A DNA stretch of 64,000 nt from Cololabis saira (lineage: Eukaryota; Chordata; Actinopteri; Beloniformes; Belonidae): positions 7,267,125 to 7,331,124 of the forward strand of contig NC_084599.1 in NCBI RefSeq assembly GCF_033807715.1, written 5' to 3'. A model generated the notes under the pieces. That model was given only the letters and a program-made list of their open reading frames with translations. It did no database searches and was not told where the DNA came from. Position 1 is the stretch's first letter. Every line of letters starts with the position of its first letter. Positions 24,967 through 37,745 of this stretch are shown here, piece by piece. Position numbers and translations under genes: made by a program.

Positions 24967-25023
<57 letters not shown>

Positions 25024-25038
25024 TGTATGTATATATAT
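24967..25038. repeat. (AT)n microsatellite
   Basis: About 70 bp of alternating TA with one CTG interruption near the right end. Confidence 0.97.
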
Positions 25039-25888
<850 letters not shown>

Positions 25889-26274
25889 CAGGTAAAGCTT
25901 CAGCAGGGGAGCTGGTGCTGGCGTGTATTCCCTCGGCTGCAGCGCCCTCTGCTGGACGTGACGCGCCACTGAAGAACAGAAAATCCCCCCACGCAGTTCG
26001 GAGATGTGGATTAAATGGTTTCATATTCTGACCAAACAGCAAAACTCCACCATGTCAGTTCATTTTCAGTGCTTTATTGCACCTGTCTGGATTTGACATC
26101 ATTTCCCAGGAGCACAGATGGTGAATTGTAGAAATACTGTCCAGCATACTGTACAAAAGATGGCATTACAATCTGTTTGGACCGTGGAAGAGGCTCTCAG
26201 TCAAGATACACAATAAAAAACTAATACCTCCCTATGAAAGGACAATGAGGAATGCAGATGACAGTGTACTTCAG

Positions 26275-26517
26275 AGCCTGACAGCAAAATATGAGTGAAT
26301 CAACGTTGAAATATGTTTAGGCAGAAACATTGAATCCACATTGAAGCCACATTAAATGCTGGTCCGTGACAAACAGAATATGTTGATTTAACACCGATTA
26401 GATGTTGGCATTAGAACTGGATGATGGTTGATCCACGATCAATTGTTGACTGTAACCAAAAATCAACCTTTCTGACCATAATTCAACATTGATTTAACAT
26501 CTTTTGCTTTCTGGGCA
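26275..26517. repeat. Fish MITE-like repeat (CAACGTTGAAATATG type)
   Basis: Carries ATCAACGTTGAAATATG near 26299 and TTCAACATTGATTTAACATC near 26482, then CTTTTGCTTTCTGGGCA. These inverted and repeated CAACGTT/TTGATTTAAC words belong to a common fish MITE group. The left terminus (near CTGACAGCAAAATATG) is too diverged to fix. Confidence 0.4.
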
Positions 26518-26699
26518 CTGAGAGAACTGGTTCTGACCCAAACAGTGGACAGCTGTATTGTTGTCTAATTAAAATCAAAATATTGTCAATAAAATATTAT
26601 CATACTCCAAATTATTAATTATTAAATTATTAAATTATTACAAATTATTAATATTAAATTATTATCCATTATCAGACTCCAAAATGTACCAACCAATAA

Positions 26700-26787
26700 C
26701 CATCCATCCATCCATCCATCCATCCATCCATCCATCCATCCATCCATCCATCCATCCATCCATCCATCCATCCATCCATCCATCCAG
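26700..26787 (-). repeat. (GATG)n tail of Rex3 copy B
   Basis: About 22 CATC units on the plus strand. They abut the Rex3 C-terminal text read on the minus strand (GGTGTGGGCCTCTCTGCAGG), so the array is most simply the expanded 3' tail of that LINE. Confidence 0.9.
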
Positions 26788-26879
26788 CCTGCAGAGAGGC
26801 CCACACCTCCGTCTCCTCAGCCTCCTCCTCCAGCTCTTCCAGGGGAACAGCAAGGCATTCCCAGGCTGGCTAAGACATA

Positions 26880-27410
26880 CGGTGCGTCCGAAATGCCATA
26901 CTAAACAGTAGATACTAAAAAGTATACTTAAATTCGGCACAGTTTTGAGTAAATATCAGTAGTGTGCATTAATTCGGACGTACTACTCAGAGCCACACGT
27001 CACTTCCTGCCGTTGGGAGGGGGAGTTGTTACCATGGTAACAGCTCCTGTCACAGCAGCGCTAGCAGCACCGCTCCGCTCTTTCCCATTTATTCTGGCCC
27101 AAACAAGATGAAATTATATAATATTATTATATACGAATATTATAATGTTAATATTATATAATAATATAATTATACTTAATATTATACTTATGACATGTAC
27201 GTATCACTTAGCAACCAAACACTGCTGCATTGCATTGTGGGAAGTTTCTGCTTAGCTAGTGTCCATCAATCCACACTAATAATTTCTCCAGAATGAGTAT
27301 GGATAGTACATACTATTGAGTACGTTCTAATGTTTCGGACCCACTAAAAAATGTTGCATCCTCATTTTGCATACTCATTAGGGTGGAAGTATGGGATTTC
27401 GGACGCAGCC
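26880..27410. mobile_element. MITE with GGCTGCGTCCGAAAT ends, inserted in Rex3 copy B
   Basis: Left end CGGTGCGTCCGAAATGCCAT, right end GGGATTTCGGACGCAGCC: inverted repeats of about 15 bp. ATA flanks both sides (26877-26879 and 27411-27413), a possible 3-bp target-site duplication of the PIF/Harbinger kind. The flanks belong to the interrupted Rex3 C-terminus. The interior is AT rich and non-coding, with ATTATAT-type runs near 27115-27185. Confidence 0.75.
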
Positions 27411-28025
27411 ATATAATCTGTCCAGCGCATCATGGACCACGGAAGGCACACAGGGAGAATTGAAGATCATTGGCTTGAACAGGACCACATCACATTATTA
27501 AAAGGGACCACATCGTCTGCAAAAATCAGAAATACAGTCCTTTGGCCTCACCAGACCACCTCTAGCTCTTGGTTGCACCTAGAAATTCTGTTCATAACAA
27601 AAGTTATGAACAGATTTGCTGGAAAAAGAGCAGCCCTGACTGACAGAGTTCAACACCAACCAAATACAACTTACGGAGACCGAACTCTCGCCCTGCTTGA
27701 ATAGAACCCCGGAGACACGGTCAAATGCCCTCTCCGAGTCCACACAGCACATTTGAACTGGTCGGGCACACTCCTGTGCTCCCTCCAGAACCGTAGCCAG
27801 GATGTACAGCTGGTCCAGTGGTCCATGAGCAGGATAGAACCCACTTTCAACAACCAGTCAGACTCTCTCCTTCAGGCCCCTGCAGAGACAGAGGACTGTG
27901 ACCCCCCTGGAACTGGAACTCACCCCCCAGTCCCTTTTCTTTAGGTCTCCCAGTCCTGAGGAACGGCCCCCAGAGTCCATGCAGAGTTGCAGAGGCACGT
28001 CAACCAAGAGAGCCCCACAAAAGCC

Positions 28026-29679
28026 TCACAAGCCACACATTTCCATAACTTTTCCTTAAAGCTGGAGCCAGGAGTCAGCTACTGCATCTCTCTCTCTCTC
28101 TCCATTCACGCTTCCACTGCAGCTCAGAAATACACAATTTACTGGACATATTTGATAAAATAGACGTAAACGATGTGAAGAGTGAATTTCATTGGGTTTA
28201 TCTTCGTGCTGGCTCCTCCAGCAGTTTGAGCCACAGTCATGTAGAACTTCAACAACAATGGCTGGTTTGGGGAAGAGAGAGAAAAGCATGTGAACTGGAA
28301 GTTCACGGAGCCCCTGCAGCACAGACAGACACTTTTCTGCAGTTAGAGGGGTGAGCGAGTGGAAGAGTGCAGACAGCAACCCGGAGCCAGCGTCTGCATA
28401 CCGCTGTATTACAGCACAGCCCAGAGCGCTCGGGCGCGCTCATGTCAGCAGCTGGATGTACAGGATGTTGCTTGGCTCGGTGCGTGCACTGAACTTGTCA
28501 AAAGTCTGGAGAGATAGCTGGCTGAAACCTCCCAGCAGATAGTAAGAGGATCGTACGCTTGTCACCAGAATCAAGTGAAAAACCCTGCACGGCCGCTGTC
28601 TGAGGGGGAGAAGCCCGACGCAGGACGGCCAACTGGGTGTCCGACGAGGGTAGGACTCCACTGATACCATCACTCCCAACCATCAAGAGCTCAGATCGGG
28701 CTGCACACAGACCCAGATGACTGCGGCTCTAACTCTTCTTTTGGGGAATCATTAAAACAGTCCCATTGCTTCATTTCCCCCATGGCTGTGTTGTCCTTAT
28801 ACCCAATTTGTTTCTCAATTACACCGCGAGAGAGTTTGCAGCGTGCGAGTGCAACAGTAAATAAAGAAGCTGCATGAAAGTTCAAAGACTGTCAATCAAT
28901 TATCCCATTAGTGGAAAACTTTACTGAAGAGCCTTGTTTGTCTCGTGTGATTACTAACTCAAGCATGTTTTGTTGGAGGGAGGGGAGGGGCGAGGTCTGA
29001 GGAGGATTTATCAAGTCCACTTGAGGCAGAAACCTCACTGTTATCTAAACCAGCATCTGTTATTCTTTTGTGCAAAAGTGTTAACAACAGAGCCGAGGTC
29101 ATCCTCCATTCTCTTTATGGAGCAATCACACGAGGCAAAGTGGGCCTTATTGAAATAATGAGCACGCGCACACAAACATCTGATGCAGACCAGCAAGATT
29201 CCTCCCGTCTTTGAAGAGAACAAACACATTGGTGAAACTTTAAGCATTCTCTTTAATTCTCTTCCTCAGATATGCTGCGAAAAAGAAAACAAATATCATG
29301 GCAGACTCCAAAGAGCTCCCCGTCTCCAGTGAACAAAACTAATCAGCCCGCGCTTCTCGCCCAAGGTCTCCCCACTTCTTTTATTAGCAGCATTCACACC
29401 CCAAAGTGATCCCACATGAAAGAGAAAGCATGAGCGCCGAGAAGATGGCTTCGTCTGTGCAATTTATGTCAATCTGGCTCGCTTTAACGTGTTTACACAG
29501 AGATCAGCTCTCACACTCTAAAAGCCTACATTATCAAAAAAAAAGAAGAAAAAAAAGCACAATAATTCAGCCATTAAACATTAAACTTCCCTGCTTTGCT
29601 GTTGTGGCTGCTGTGATACTCCTGCTGAATTTAGTTTTTCCTCTGCCAATTAGGCGTCTTCTGCTGCTAACTTTAGAGA
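28026..29679. other. No gene seen
   Basis: Mixed-composition sequence. The start (28050-28560) has a CTCTCTCTCT run and may be an old repeat, but I cannot name it. No coding evidence. Confidence 0.4.
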
Positions 29680-30315
29680 CTTGGGACTGGATTTGAGCAC
29701 TGCTGAGCTTGACTCGACTTGTGCGTGAACCCTTCAGAGACGAGTCTTCAGATGGTCCCGAGGACCGGCCCATGCTTCTGTAAATGAAGCATGGAGGAGA
29801 TGATGGAGACAGCGTCTAACTTCAGCTGTTACCTGCCACGGATCCACCCGGAGAAGTTAGCGCTCCGGCCACGTGTTCTGCTCAGATTATCGCTGCAGCG
29901 GAGACTGGGAACATTTCAGCTCCGTGAGAGTCAAGACTCATTGTGTCCCGGCCTCTTCTGGAGGCTGCGCTTCCTCTGCCACCGTGCAGAGCTGCAGCCG
30001 CGGCTCCAGCCTGGATGGGGGCCGACTCAACGCAGGCCGAGTCCAGTTCAGGGTCCACTTGGAACTTTCAGTTAACAGTTCACTTGCAAGTTGACATTTT
30101 ACTCTGGAAAGAAAACAAAAAAGAAAAAGCTATTCAGGGTATCAACATACATGCGTATAAATGCTTATGGTGTGTTTTAAAGGCCGTGTGTGTGTTCAAC
30201 AACATGACAGCTGAGTCACCTGACCTTACTGAGACTTGAGCTTTCTCTAATGACTCAGACTCGACCACTGGGGACTTGAGACTGGACTTTGGACTCAAAG
30301 TTTGGTGGCTCGACT
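29680..30315. repeat. Possible MITE/repeat with GACTTGGGACTGGA words
   Basis: The edges contain GAGACTTGGGACTGGATTTG (29676) and GACTTGAGACTGGACTTTGG (30274), with CTCGACT words nearby. A GACTTG-rich repeat of this type is widespread in fish. Ends and class are not resolved, and the interior around 29800-30070 is GC rich and unassigned. Confidence 0.35.
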
Positions 30316-32274
30316 ACAACACTGGATGAGAGGAAAGGGCTTTACTTCAGAGCGGGTAACAGAACGTATCCCTCCGATTCCTGACTATTAATAAAAGTAC
30401 AAGATCTTGCTGGTGAGGGGTTTCCTCCTGTCCCTCTTCTGGTCCTCTGTGGGGCTGCTGGAGGCCTGGGTCCGGGTTTCTTCCTTGTCGGGTTCTGGTC
30501 TCTCGGGTGGCGTGGTTGCACACACACTTTGCACACACACAGTTACACAGACATACACACCTGCTCACTCACCTACATACTCACCCCACAGTTCTGGGGG
30601 ACAGAGAATCGCAGTAGCCTAGTCTGGATTCAGTCTTAGGGACCCTAAATGGTTGCTGTTTGTGTCTCTGACTGTTCTCGTGTCTGTTTGTTTTCTCTCT
30701 TGCAGATTCCAAAGGCTTGTGTGCCCGTTGTGTGTTTTCCTGTGTTTCTCTCATTTCAGATTTGCAGCGGATGCCACCCCTCAACCCCCCACCCACCCCC
30801 CTATCCCTCTTACATACATGTAAAAAAAAAAAGATTAAAATGCATATATATGCTTGAAGTTTTATACAACTTGGTGTTAACCATTAATATATAAGCAGAC
30901 AAGGTTAAAAAAGAAAGTTAAAGCTCCCTGCAGCGTGTGACATCCCGGCCTGTTCTGGTTCAACCCAACGTAGGTTTGAAGTAGCAGTCTTTTAGATTTT
31001 TCAGCGTTTTAAATTCACCCAACGCTCACACGGCTCTCTTCCCGGCCGCGTACCTCGCCCCTCGTGTCTGCGTGAGGCCGGCAGCTCGGCACGCTGAGGC
31101 CGCGCCACAACCGGGAGTTGTTTAATATCTTGCAGAAGCATTAGGATGTGAATATCTGTGCTCCAGACGTGGCTCATCAATGAATTATGGCCCACTGCAT
31201 TCCTGAAGCTAGCACCATGTGAGATCTGCTTAGCCCATAAAAAATTACATCAACATCAAAGAAGTCTTCTTAAAAGAGCAAGTTTAGAAGAATTAATATT
31301 TGATAATGCTCCAACCCTGGATAAGCACACAGGCAAGCAGTGTCTGATAATCTCTTAAGAATATTAAAAACCTTAATATGCCATATTTACTGAGATTAAG
31401 GATTAAAACAGCATATAATATGCATTTAGAAAGCGTTTTGCATATCAAATTACAATTTGTGAGGAGTGACTTAGTGGTGGTTCATGAGACTAATTTCAAA
31501 GGCTCAGGGAGACTCAGTAGGTTTCTGCCACCTAGTGGTCACCTCCTCCTACTGCATGGATGAGAGGGGTGGCTCATAACATTGTTTATGATGGGCTACT
31601 AACATCTTTAATCGTTGATTAAGGTAGAAGATAACAGGGGGAAATGCAGATTTGGCAGTGAACTCCGTGTTTGCCACAGTCTTGCCAGCAAATACAGTGT
31701 AACTCACATGGGGGGAGGGGGGTGCTTATTATTACAAGTGTGTGGCATTGAGCTCAACACCATCCAGCTTTTAATGATCGTGTCAGTTCTGTGGACAAAT
31801 GTTCAACACTGGCGGGAAGCACGCCTGCAACTGTTAGGCACTTGCTTTCCAGTGAATGTGACACGTACAGTAGCTGATCAAAGTCATAATTATGTGCAAA
31901 ATTACATGTCTTAATTAAAATGCAGCCAGGGGGCTCTGCTCTGGAATAAAGAATAATACCACTTTAACACCATTTGTATTGCAGTGTTTTAGCTCGCAAT
32001 GACACCTTTTAGCGTTCTTCACTTAACAACCCGGTAGTTAAAGTAACTCAGCCGTCCGACCAAAACTGTCCGGCAGCGTCACAAAGTCCAGCTACAAGCA
32101 CTCGCTTTTAAGGATTTTATAACGTTGCCCTCTTCAGTGGATTTACAATATCCAGCCAGAAGTTGGTTCGTTGCAATATTGCTTGTGTTTATGTTTCATA
32201 ATCCCTCTTAGAGCTGTGTGCTGTGGATCACTGGCCAGGTGTAGGTGTTGCTGGCTCTCACGATGCAGATTCAG
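30316..32274. other. No gene seen
   Basis: Unique-looking sequence. 31180-31470 is AT rich with few simple repeats. No coding, RNA or element ends recognised. Confidence 0.45.
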
Positions 32275-32891
32275 TGACTGCGTTTCCATGCATCAATAAC
32301 CCTTTTAAAACCCGAATATTGTCAATAACCCGAATTTGCACGGCCATGTAAACACCAAAAACCCCTTTGAATAACCCGAATTTGCTCATATTCGGGTTTT
32401 TAAAATATGAACCCTGGGTTACTCCTTTTAAAACCCGAATATTGGGTCATATAAACACCAAACAGAATATCCCCATCAAACGGAACAGGAATTTGTTTTC
32501 TGCACATGCTCTGTTCACAAGGAATCCTGGTCTTTTGAGTCCAGGAAGTTCTTATAAACACGGAGAAACCAAGACCAGGAGGAGACTAATCACTTCATAA
32601 ATGTAATGAAGGATATGAACATTTCTGCATTTGTAGACGGTAGAAAGTACCGGGATAGAAGATTTACAAGAAGGAGAGAGAAAAGTTGCGCGAAGCAGCA
32701 TTTGTTTTGAATTTGGATACAGGAAGAAGAAGCGGAAATGACGGGAATTGCGTCATGATGTTCTCCGTGCATCGCTGGTTTGATCCAGATATCCTGAATG
32801 ATTAATTACCATGTAAACGGAATATTCTGAATGTTTCAGTAACCGGAATATTAAGAATAACCCGAATTTTGACTGCATGTAAACGTAGTCA
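32275..32891. mobile_element. MITE with TGACTGCGTTTCCATGCA ends
   Basis: Left end TGACTGCGTTTCCATGCAT; right end TGCATGTAAACGTAGTCA is its imperfect inverse. The subterminal regions are dense with AACCCGAATATTG, CCATGTAAAC and their inverses, so much of the 617 bp can fold on itself. It is a familiar fish MITE type. No transposase. Target-site duplication unclear. Confidence 0.78.
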
Positions 32892-34615
32892 GCGTGTAAT
32901 AATGTTTTCACTGGACACGCCGGCAACATGGCATCTCCGTGCATGAGGGAAGATGTACTATACATCATTTACCAATAAGAATCTGCAAAAAGGTCATCAG
33001 CGATGCTCAGTGGATGAAGACAGGACTCACTGACTTCAACGAAAGCTTCATTTATAATCCAAAATGTTCAATTTGAGATCTCATGAACGGTCAGATGCTG
33101 GGGCCGACGCAGCCTTCATTAGGGAACCAATTCACCTGCCAGCGCAGAAAGGATTTAGTAATTGGCGCATCACAGTCGATGAACTTGGTTATTCAGACAT
33201 TGCTTTGGACCCTACAATTTAAAACAGTTCTGTGCCTCTCTTTGTTAACCAGCTCCAGCATAATGATGTCGTTTTCTGTGATGTTCCAACACCATGGCTG
33301 GAGGCAGGAGTTTAGTCAGCAGCATGCAGGATCAAGGAAAGAAAAGTGAGCCTCTGAAAATGGAGAAAAATGGCTTGCAGTACCCCAAGGTAGGAAATAA
33401 ATTGCGGGCGATAACTAGTGAAGTGAAGCACAAACAGCATAATAAATTGTTCGGGATTTTTGCTCTCATTTTGCAGAGCAAAATCAAACTTTGGAGTGCA
33501 CGCTTGGCAGGCCATTAAAAGAATAACTTCATGCTTGGAAAACAGAGGAATTGTGTCAATCCCCATATCTCAGACATAAGAAACAATGCACTCTTAGCCA
33601 TCGCTTTGTGCTTTTCTGCTACTTTGGCGAGCAGCGTGATGAACTCAGATCGCAGCGAGGCGAACACAAATACGATAAGTGGCTACGAGATAGCGTGGAA
33701 AGAAACATCATCTCTGCAGAAAGAGGACCTGAACTCAGATTTATCTCATGTTGGCATGGTGTAGATGAATATTCATGTCTAAATATTTATGTCTTACAGT
33801 CTCTCAATATACATCTGCATCAATGTTTCATGAGCTGCATTCCATCTTAATAATTAAGTACAAATAAATAAGCCGCATTATGCCCAGCTTATGAATATTT
33901 AACAGATTTGAATCTTGGGGAAGTATTTCTTGTCCATAATAGGAATCGTTTAAGGAATATGCACAACAAGATTTGTTTGTTTTTGTTGTTGTTTTTTTGA
34001 TCCAATAAATATAGAATTTTTGTGAAAAGGAGAATTGCCACACTCGTAGAAATATATGATTCCATCTGCGGGCGACTTCCTGGATCGCTTGATGTTGGGC
34101 CACTTTAAAACATTTTTTACTAAATGTCATCGGTCCGTTGGAAAACAAATTCACGCAGAAATCATGTATCTTGTCTCCTTTGTCATGAAGATTTAGCAGT
34201 TTTTTGAGTGGACACGTGGGACCAACACTTGGGGAAGAAAAACCACAAACAAGTATCAATAATACAGTCAGTGCGCCTTCTGAATCATTATCCTACAACC
34301 TAAACACTAACTGCTGTACTCGTGCGCGAGCAGCTGGACATTAATTATGCAGCAGTAGCATATCTTCACCCGAGACACTGGTTTCTTCTGTTTGAATAAG
34401 TGTAAAATCCAAATGTAATTCTTTCTGCACAGCTTGTTGTTCTTAGACGTGTTGGATGATGCAGATGTGATGGACTCTTCATTAGCTCAAGGTCAGCTGA
34501 CCTCCTCCACAAACCCACAAAGGTGTTATGCAAAATGATTCGACTCCAAAATAAGGTTGTTTCATATGTGACATATTTCTGTCACTTCAGTGTCCTAATT
34601 AAGGTGGTAAATGTA
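32892..34615. other. No gene seen
   Basis: AT-rich, apparently unique sequence. 33740-33910 is strikingly AT rich with TAATTAAG and AATATTTA words. No coding evidence. Confidence 0.45.
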
Positions 34616-35425
34616 CTGCCACAGGACTGGGAGTGGCTGTGGACAGGAAGTGGTTGTGGACCTGGAATGTGGACCGGGAGTGGTTGTGGACCGGGAGTGG
34701 TTGTGGACCTGGAGTGGTTGTGGACCTGGAGAGGTTGTGGACCAGGAGTGGCTGTGGATTGGGAGTCGTTGTGGACCTGGAGAGGTTGTGGACCTGGAGA
34801 GGTTGTGGACCTGGAGAGGTTGTGGATTGGGAGTCGTTGTGGACCTGGAGTGGTTGTGGACCTGGAGAGGTTGTGGACCTGGAGAGGTTGTGGACCTGGA
34901 GAGGTTGTGGATTGGGAGTCGTTGTGGACCTGGAGTGGTTGTGGACCTGGAGAGGTTGTGGACCTGGAGAGGTTGTGGATTGGGAGTCGTTGTGGACCTG
35001 GAGTGGTTGTGGACCTGGAGAGGTTGTGGACCTGGAGAGGTTGTGGACATGGAGTGGTTGTGGACCTGGAGAGGTTGTGGACCTGGAGAGGTTGTGGACC
35101 TGGAGAGGTTGTGGACCTGGAGAGGTTGTGGACCTGGAGAGGTTGTGGACCTGGAGAGGTTGTGGACCTGGAGAGGTTGTGGATTGGGAGTGGTTGTGGA
35201 CCTGGAGTGGTTGTGGACCTGGAGAGGTTGTGGACCTGGAGAGGTTGTGGACCTGGAGAGGTTGTGGATTGGGAGTGGTTGTGGACCTGGAGTGGTTGTG
35301 GACCGGGAGTGGTTGTGGACCTTGAGTGGTTGTGGACCTGGAGTGGTTGTGGACCTAGAATGTGGACGGGGAGAGGTTGTGGACCGGGAGAGGTTGTGGA
35401 CCTGGATTGGTTGTGGACCGGGAGG
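34616..35425 (+). repeat. 18-bp minisatellite, about 45 units
   Basis: Units of the form GTGGACCTGGAGAGGTT plus one G, with regular variants (GTGGATTGGGAGTCGTT, GTGGACCGGGAGTGGTT). Because 18 is a multiple of 3, long frames stay open on both strands (up to about 400 codons). All are artefacts of the array. Rex3 remnant sequence begins about 130 bp downstream. Variant units come in repeated blocks, showing higher-order duplication. Confidence 0.95.
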
Positions 35426-35554
35426 TAGAGCACCAACCTCCATTTGTCTGATTTCTGGCCTTGCGTCCATGTGTCCACATGAGCTCCCAGAAGGACACAG
35501 AGCTCCACTTGCGTTTGTGGGTGTACAGTATGATTGTCCTCGTCCCGCTCAATT

Positions 35555-36640
35555 ACTGAGGCAAAATCTCAGGTGTGGAGTGGTCAGTCAGCTCCAAAAC
35601 GATCCTGGTAAACTGACCGGGGGCTCAGGAGGGGAAGGCAGGGATCCACCGCCCCCATGGTGGGGGTGGGGTGCTGCTGGTGGGAGGACGACCCCTCAAT
35701 CCCACCAGTCCCCAGAGGAGGCTCGGCCTGTGGACTGTGGGATTGGCCCGCCCATTACCAGACCTCAGGTCACTGAGGTAGTTAAAGAGCCCGGTGGTGG
35801 CGGGGGTCTGGGGGGGCACCAGAGTCACTCCTAGCTCCTCAGGGCTCTGGATGTGGAGCAGCTGTTGTGGTTGTGCATGTCTGCAGCTCTGCACGGACAT
35901 CCAGGACAGTCCGCCCGGACTGGCAGGCTGGGGTGATGGTTCCCAGGGTTTCCGTTACAGGGGGGACTGCACTTCCTCCCCTCCCTGGTCTGTGCAGGGG
36001 TGCTGGAGAAGAGTCTCTGAGCGATCATTGAGACGGGAATTTGGGAGGAAAAATGTGGGTTGGTTCCCGGCTGTGGAACGCTGGACCAGCTTTACACCCT
36101 CGCCAGGGTCTTGGAAGGGGCATGGGAGCCTGCCCAACACATCCACATGTGGTTTGTGGAGAAATGCATTAACCATTTCCCTCGGCGTAGTTTGTGGCGG
36201 CCGTTCCAAGAGCGTGGGGCTCTGGGTCCAGCGCTCCGGGCCGGGCCCTCACTACACGAGTGCAGGGAGAGTTTGGTCTGCACTGCCACTAGTGCGTCAG
36301 ACTGTTCTGAGGTAGGAGTCAGACTCCAACATGGCCGCCCTTCGTCACGATTCTGTTAATAACTTGGACTGAGTTTCTAGGTAGGGGAGGGGTCTGGTTT
36401 GTTGGCCGCAGGTCGACGTGAAGAGAGGGATGAAGACCTGCTGTTTACAGGTCCGTCGACGCTCCTGCCCTCAATCATCACCGTGAACTGTGGGGAGCGA
36501 CAGAAGGAATACGATTGTGGACACGAAGGGCTGAAATGAGTTTCCTCCACAGGGTGGCTGACTCAGCAGAAAGACACATCTGCAGACCTCTGTGGACTAA
36601 AAGAGAGCTCTGCGGACGGATGAATGTGGTGTGTAGAGCA
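35555..36640 (+). mobile_element. Rex3/RTE-type LINE copy C, heavily decayed
   Basis: The sequence aligns by eye to copy A in order: GAGGCAAAATCTCAGGTGTG (near 35560), CTCAGGAGGGGAAGGCAG, GGTCACTGAGGTAGTTAAAG, GGCTCTGGATGTGGAGCAG, and GTGGAACGCTGGACCAGCTT (36074), which matches the TLDQLYTL region. AATGAGTTTCCTCCACAGGG (near 36535) matches the AEMSFLRRV region. Motif A is reduced to VEKCINHFP-like text and most of the palm is missing. There are many stops and indels. No GATG tail is present. Confidence 0.7.
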
Positions 36641-36779
36641 CCAAAGGAACTTTTGACATTTTCAGCTCAGGAGGTCACTTTTACAAATCACTTTTATGAC
36701 CCTGTAACAACTGTTTGCTCGTGCTTGTTCCTGCTCTTCTCTCCCATCATTAGTTATGTCTGGCGCGGCGTCTGAACAC

Positions 36780-37745
36780 TGATGAGTTGTTGATAAAATT
36801 ATGACTAAATATCATCGTCAACAAACCTTTATCATCTGTGGAAAAGGAGATGCAACGAAAATGGTTGTCATGTGACGATAACGATAATTAAATATATAAT
36901 GCAATATCGTAGACGTATAAAAACGAGACTAAAATGTAGATTACGAAATGAAAACTGCTAAAATGTGTCTTAATTTTCATTGACCAAAACGAGACGAGAC
37001 GGAATGTTCTAACAAAGATCCTTAATGTCCATGTTTTCAGTAGTTTCTCTGGTTTAATGTCCATGTTTTCAGTAGTTTCCTCTGGTTTAATGTCCATGTT
37101 TTCAGTAGTTTCTCTGGTTTAATGTCCATGTTTTCAGTAGTTTCCTCTGGTTTAGTTCTGCTGGGTGACGTTAGTCCTCAATCCCAGTCGCTGCAGCGGG
37201 GAATCAGATCCAGAAGATGCAGCTGCAGAGTTAGAGGCTGATGCCGTTAACGCAGAGCTCTAGGTTCACGTCAATTAAAAACTAAGTTACATAGAGAAAC
37301 GCAGGGATCTGCTCTGGGGCTGGAGAAGAAGAAGAAGAACCATCTTTGGATACACTTTCCTACATAGACCTGGAAAAGAAAACCCAATGTGTTGTGGAAA
37401 AAGAAAAAGATGGGGAGAAATGCGGAAAAATAAATATGTTGTAAACTCAAATTAGAGTCTTCTGTATCTGGAATGAATGTATTCTTGAGTCTATAAGGTA
37501 ACAATAATATAATAATAATAAGATAACCTTGTTTGAATTGTAAAATAGGTTTGGCTAAATACAATCTTTGACTAAAACTAGACTAAAATGGTCCTGGACA
37601 ATTCTGACTAAAATAAGACGAAAATGCTCAGACTCGACTGAAACTTTGACATGACTAAAAGGAGAATGAATGTGACTAAAACTAACAAAAACTAAAATGA
37701 TGGCTTGACCCAAAGACTAGACTAAAACTAAACCTGAAACAGGAT
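36780..37745. repeat. ACTAAAA-rich interspersed repeat
   Basis: Both ends carry GACTAAAA/ACGAGAC words (AAAACGAGACTAAAATG near 36918; GACTAAAACTAGACTAAAAT near 37571; AGACTAGACTAAAACTAAAC near 37716). The middle holds a 32-33-bp minisatellite and a short unique part. This family is common in fish genomes. Its class is not clear from sequence alone. Confidence 0.55.
37024..37154 (-). repeat. 32-33-bp minisatellite, 4 units
   Basis: AATGTCCATGTTTTCAGTAG recurs at 37024, 37056, 37089 and 37121. Units differ by one C in TTTC(C)TCTGG. Confidence 0.93.

Larger units (their letters stand above)
26700..28025 (-). mobile_element. Rex3/RTE-type LINE copy B, minus strand, split by a MITE and internally deleted
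   Basis: On the minus strand, from 28025 down, the sequence follows the Rex3 RT order: a GGGGCTCTCTTGGTTGACG block, then DHWTSCTSW-type text matching the TLDQLYTL region, VCCVDSERAF-like motif A near 27740, a VGLRQGC-like segment and a FCRRCG (degenerate FADD) segment near 27505. It then jumps to the C-terminal GRPKTRWRDYVSRLAW region near 27430 and 26870, so roughly the second half of RT is deleted. The 3' end abuts the GATG array at 26700-26787, as expected for this family. Many frame breaks. The MITE at 26880-27410 sits within the DYVS codons. Confidence 0.75.

Noticed and set aside
29791..30094. Overlapping frames in a GC-rich segment
   Set aside because: Three overlapping frames of similar length with no recognised domain, inside likely repeat sequence. 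GC richness alone explains them.
33240..33370. Possible small exon starting ATGGCTGGAGGCAGGAG
   Set aside because: Frames are short and overlapping, with no splice context or family signal that I could support.
34582..35834. Open frames of 230-407 codons on both strands
   Set aside because: They arise from an 18-bp tandem repeat whose length is a multiple of 3. No frame has a domain, and both strands are open at once.
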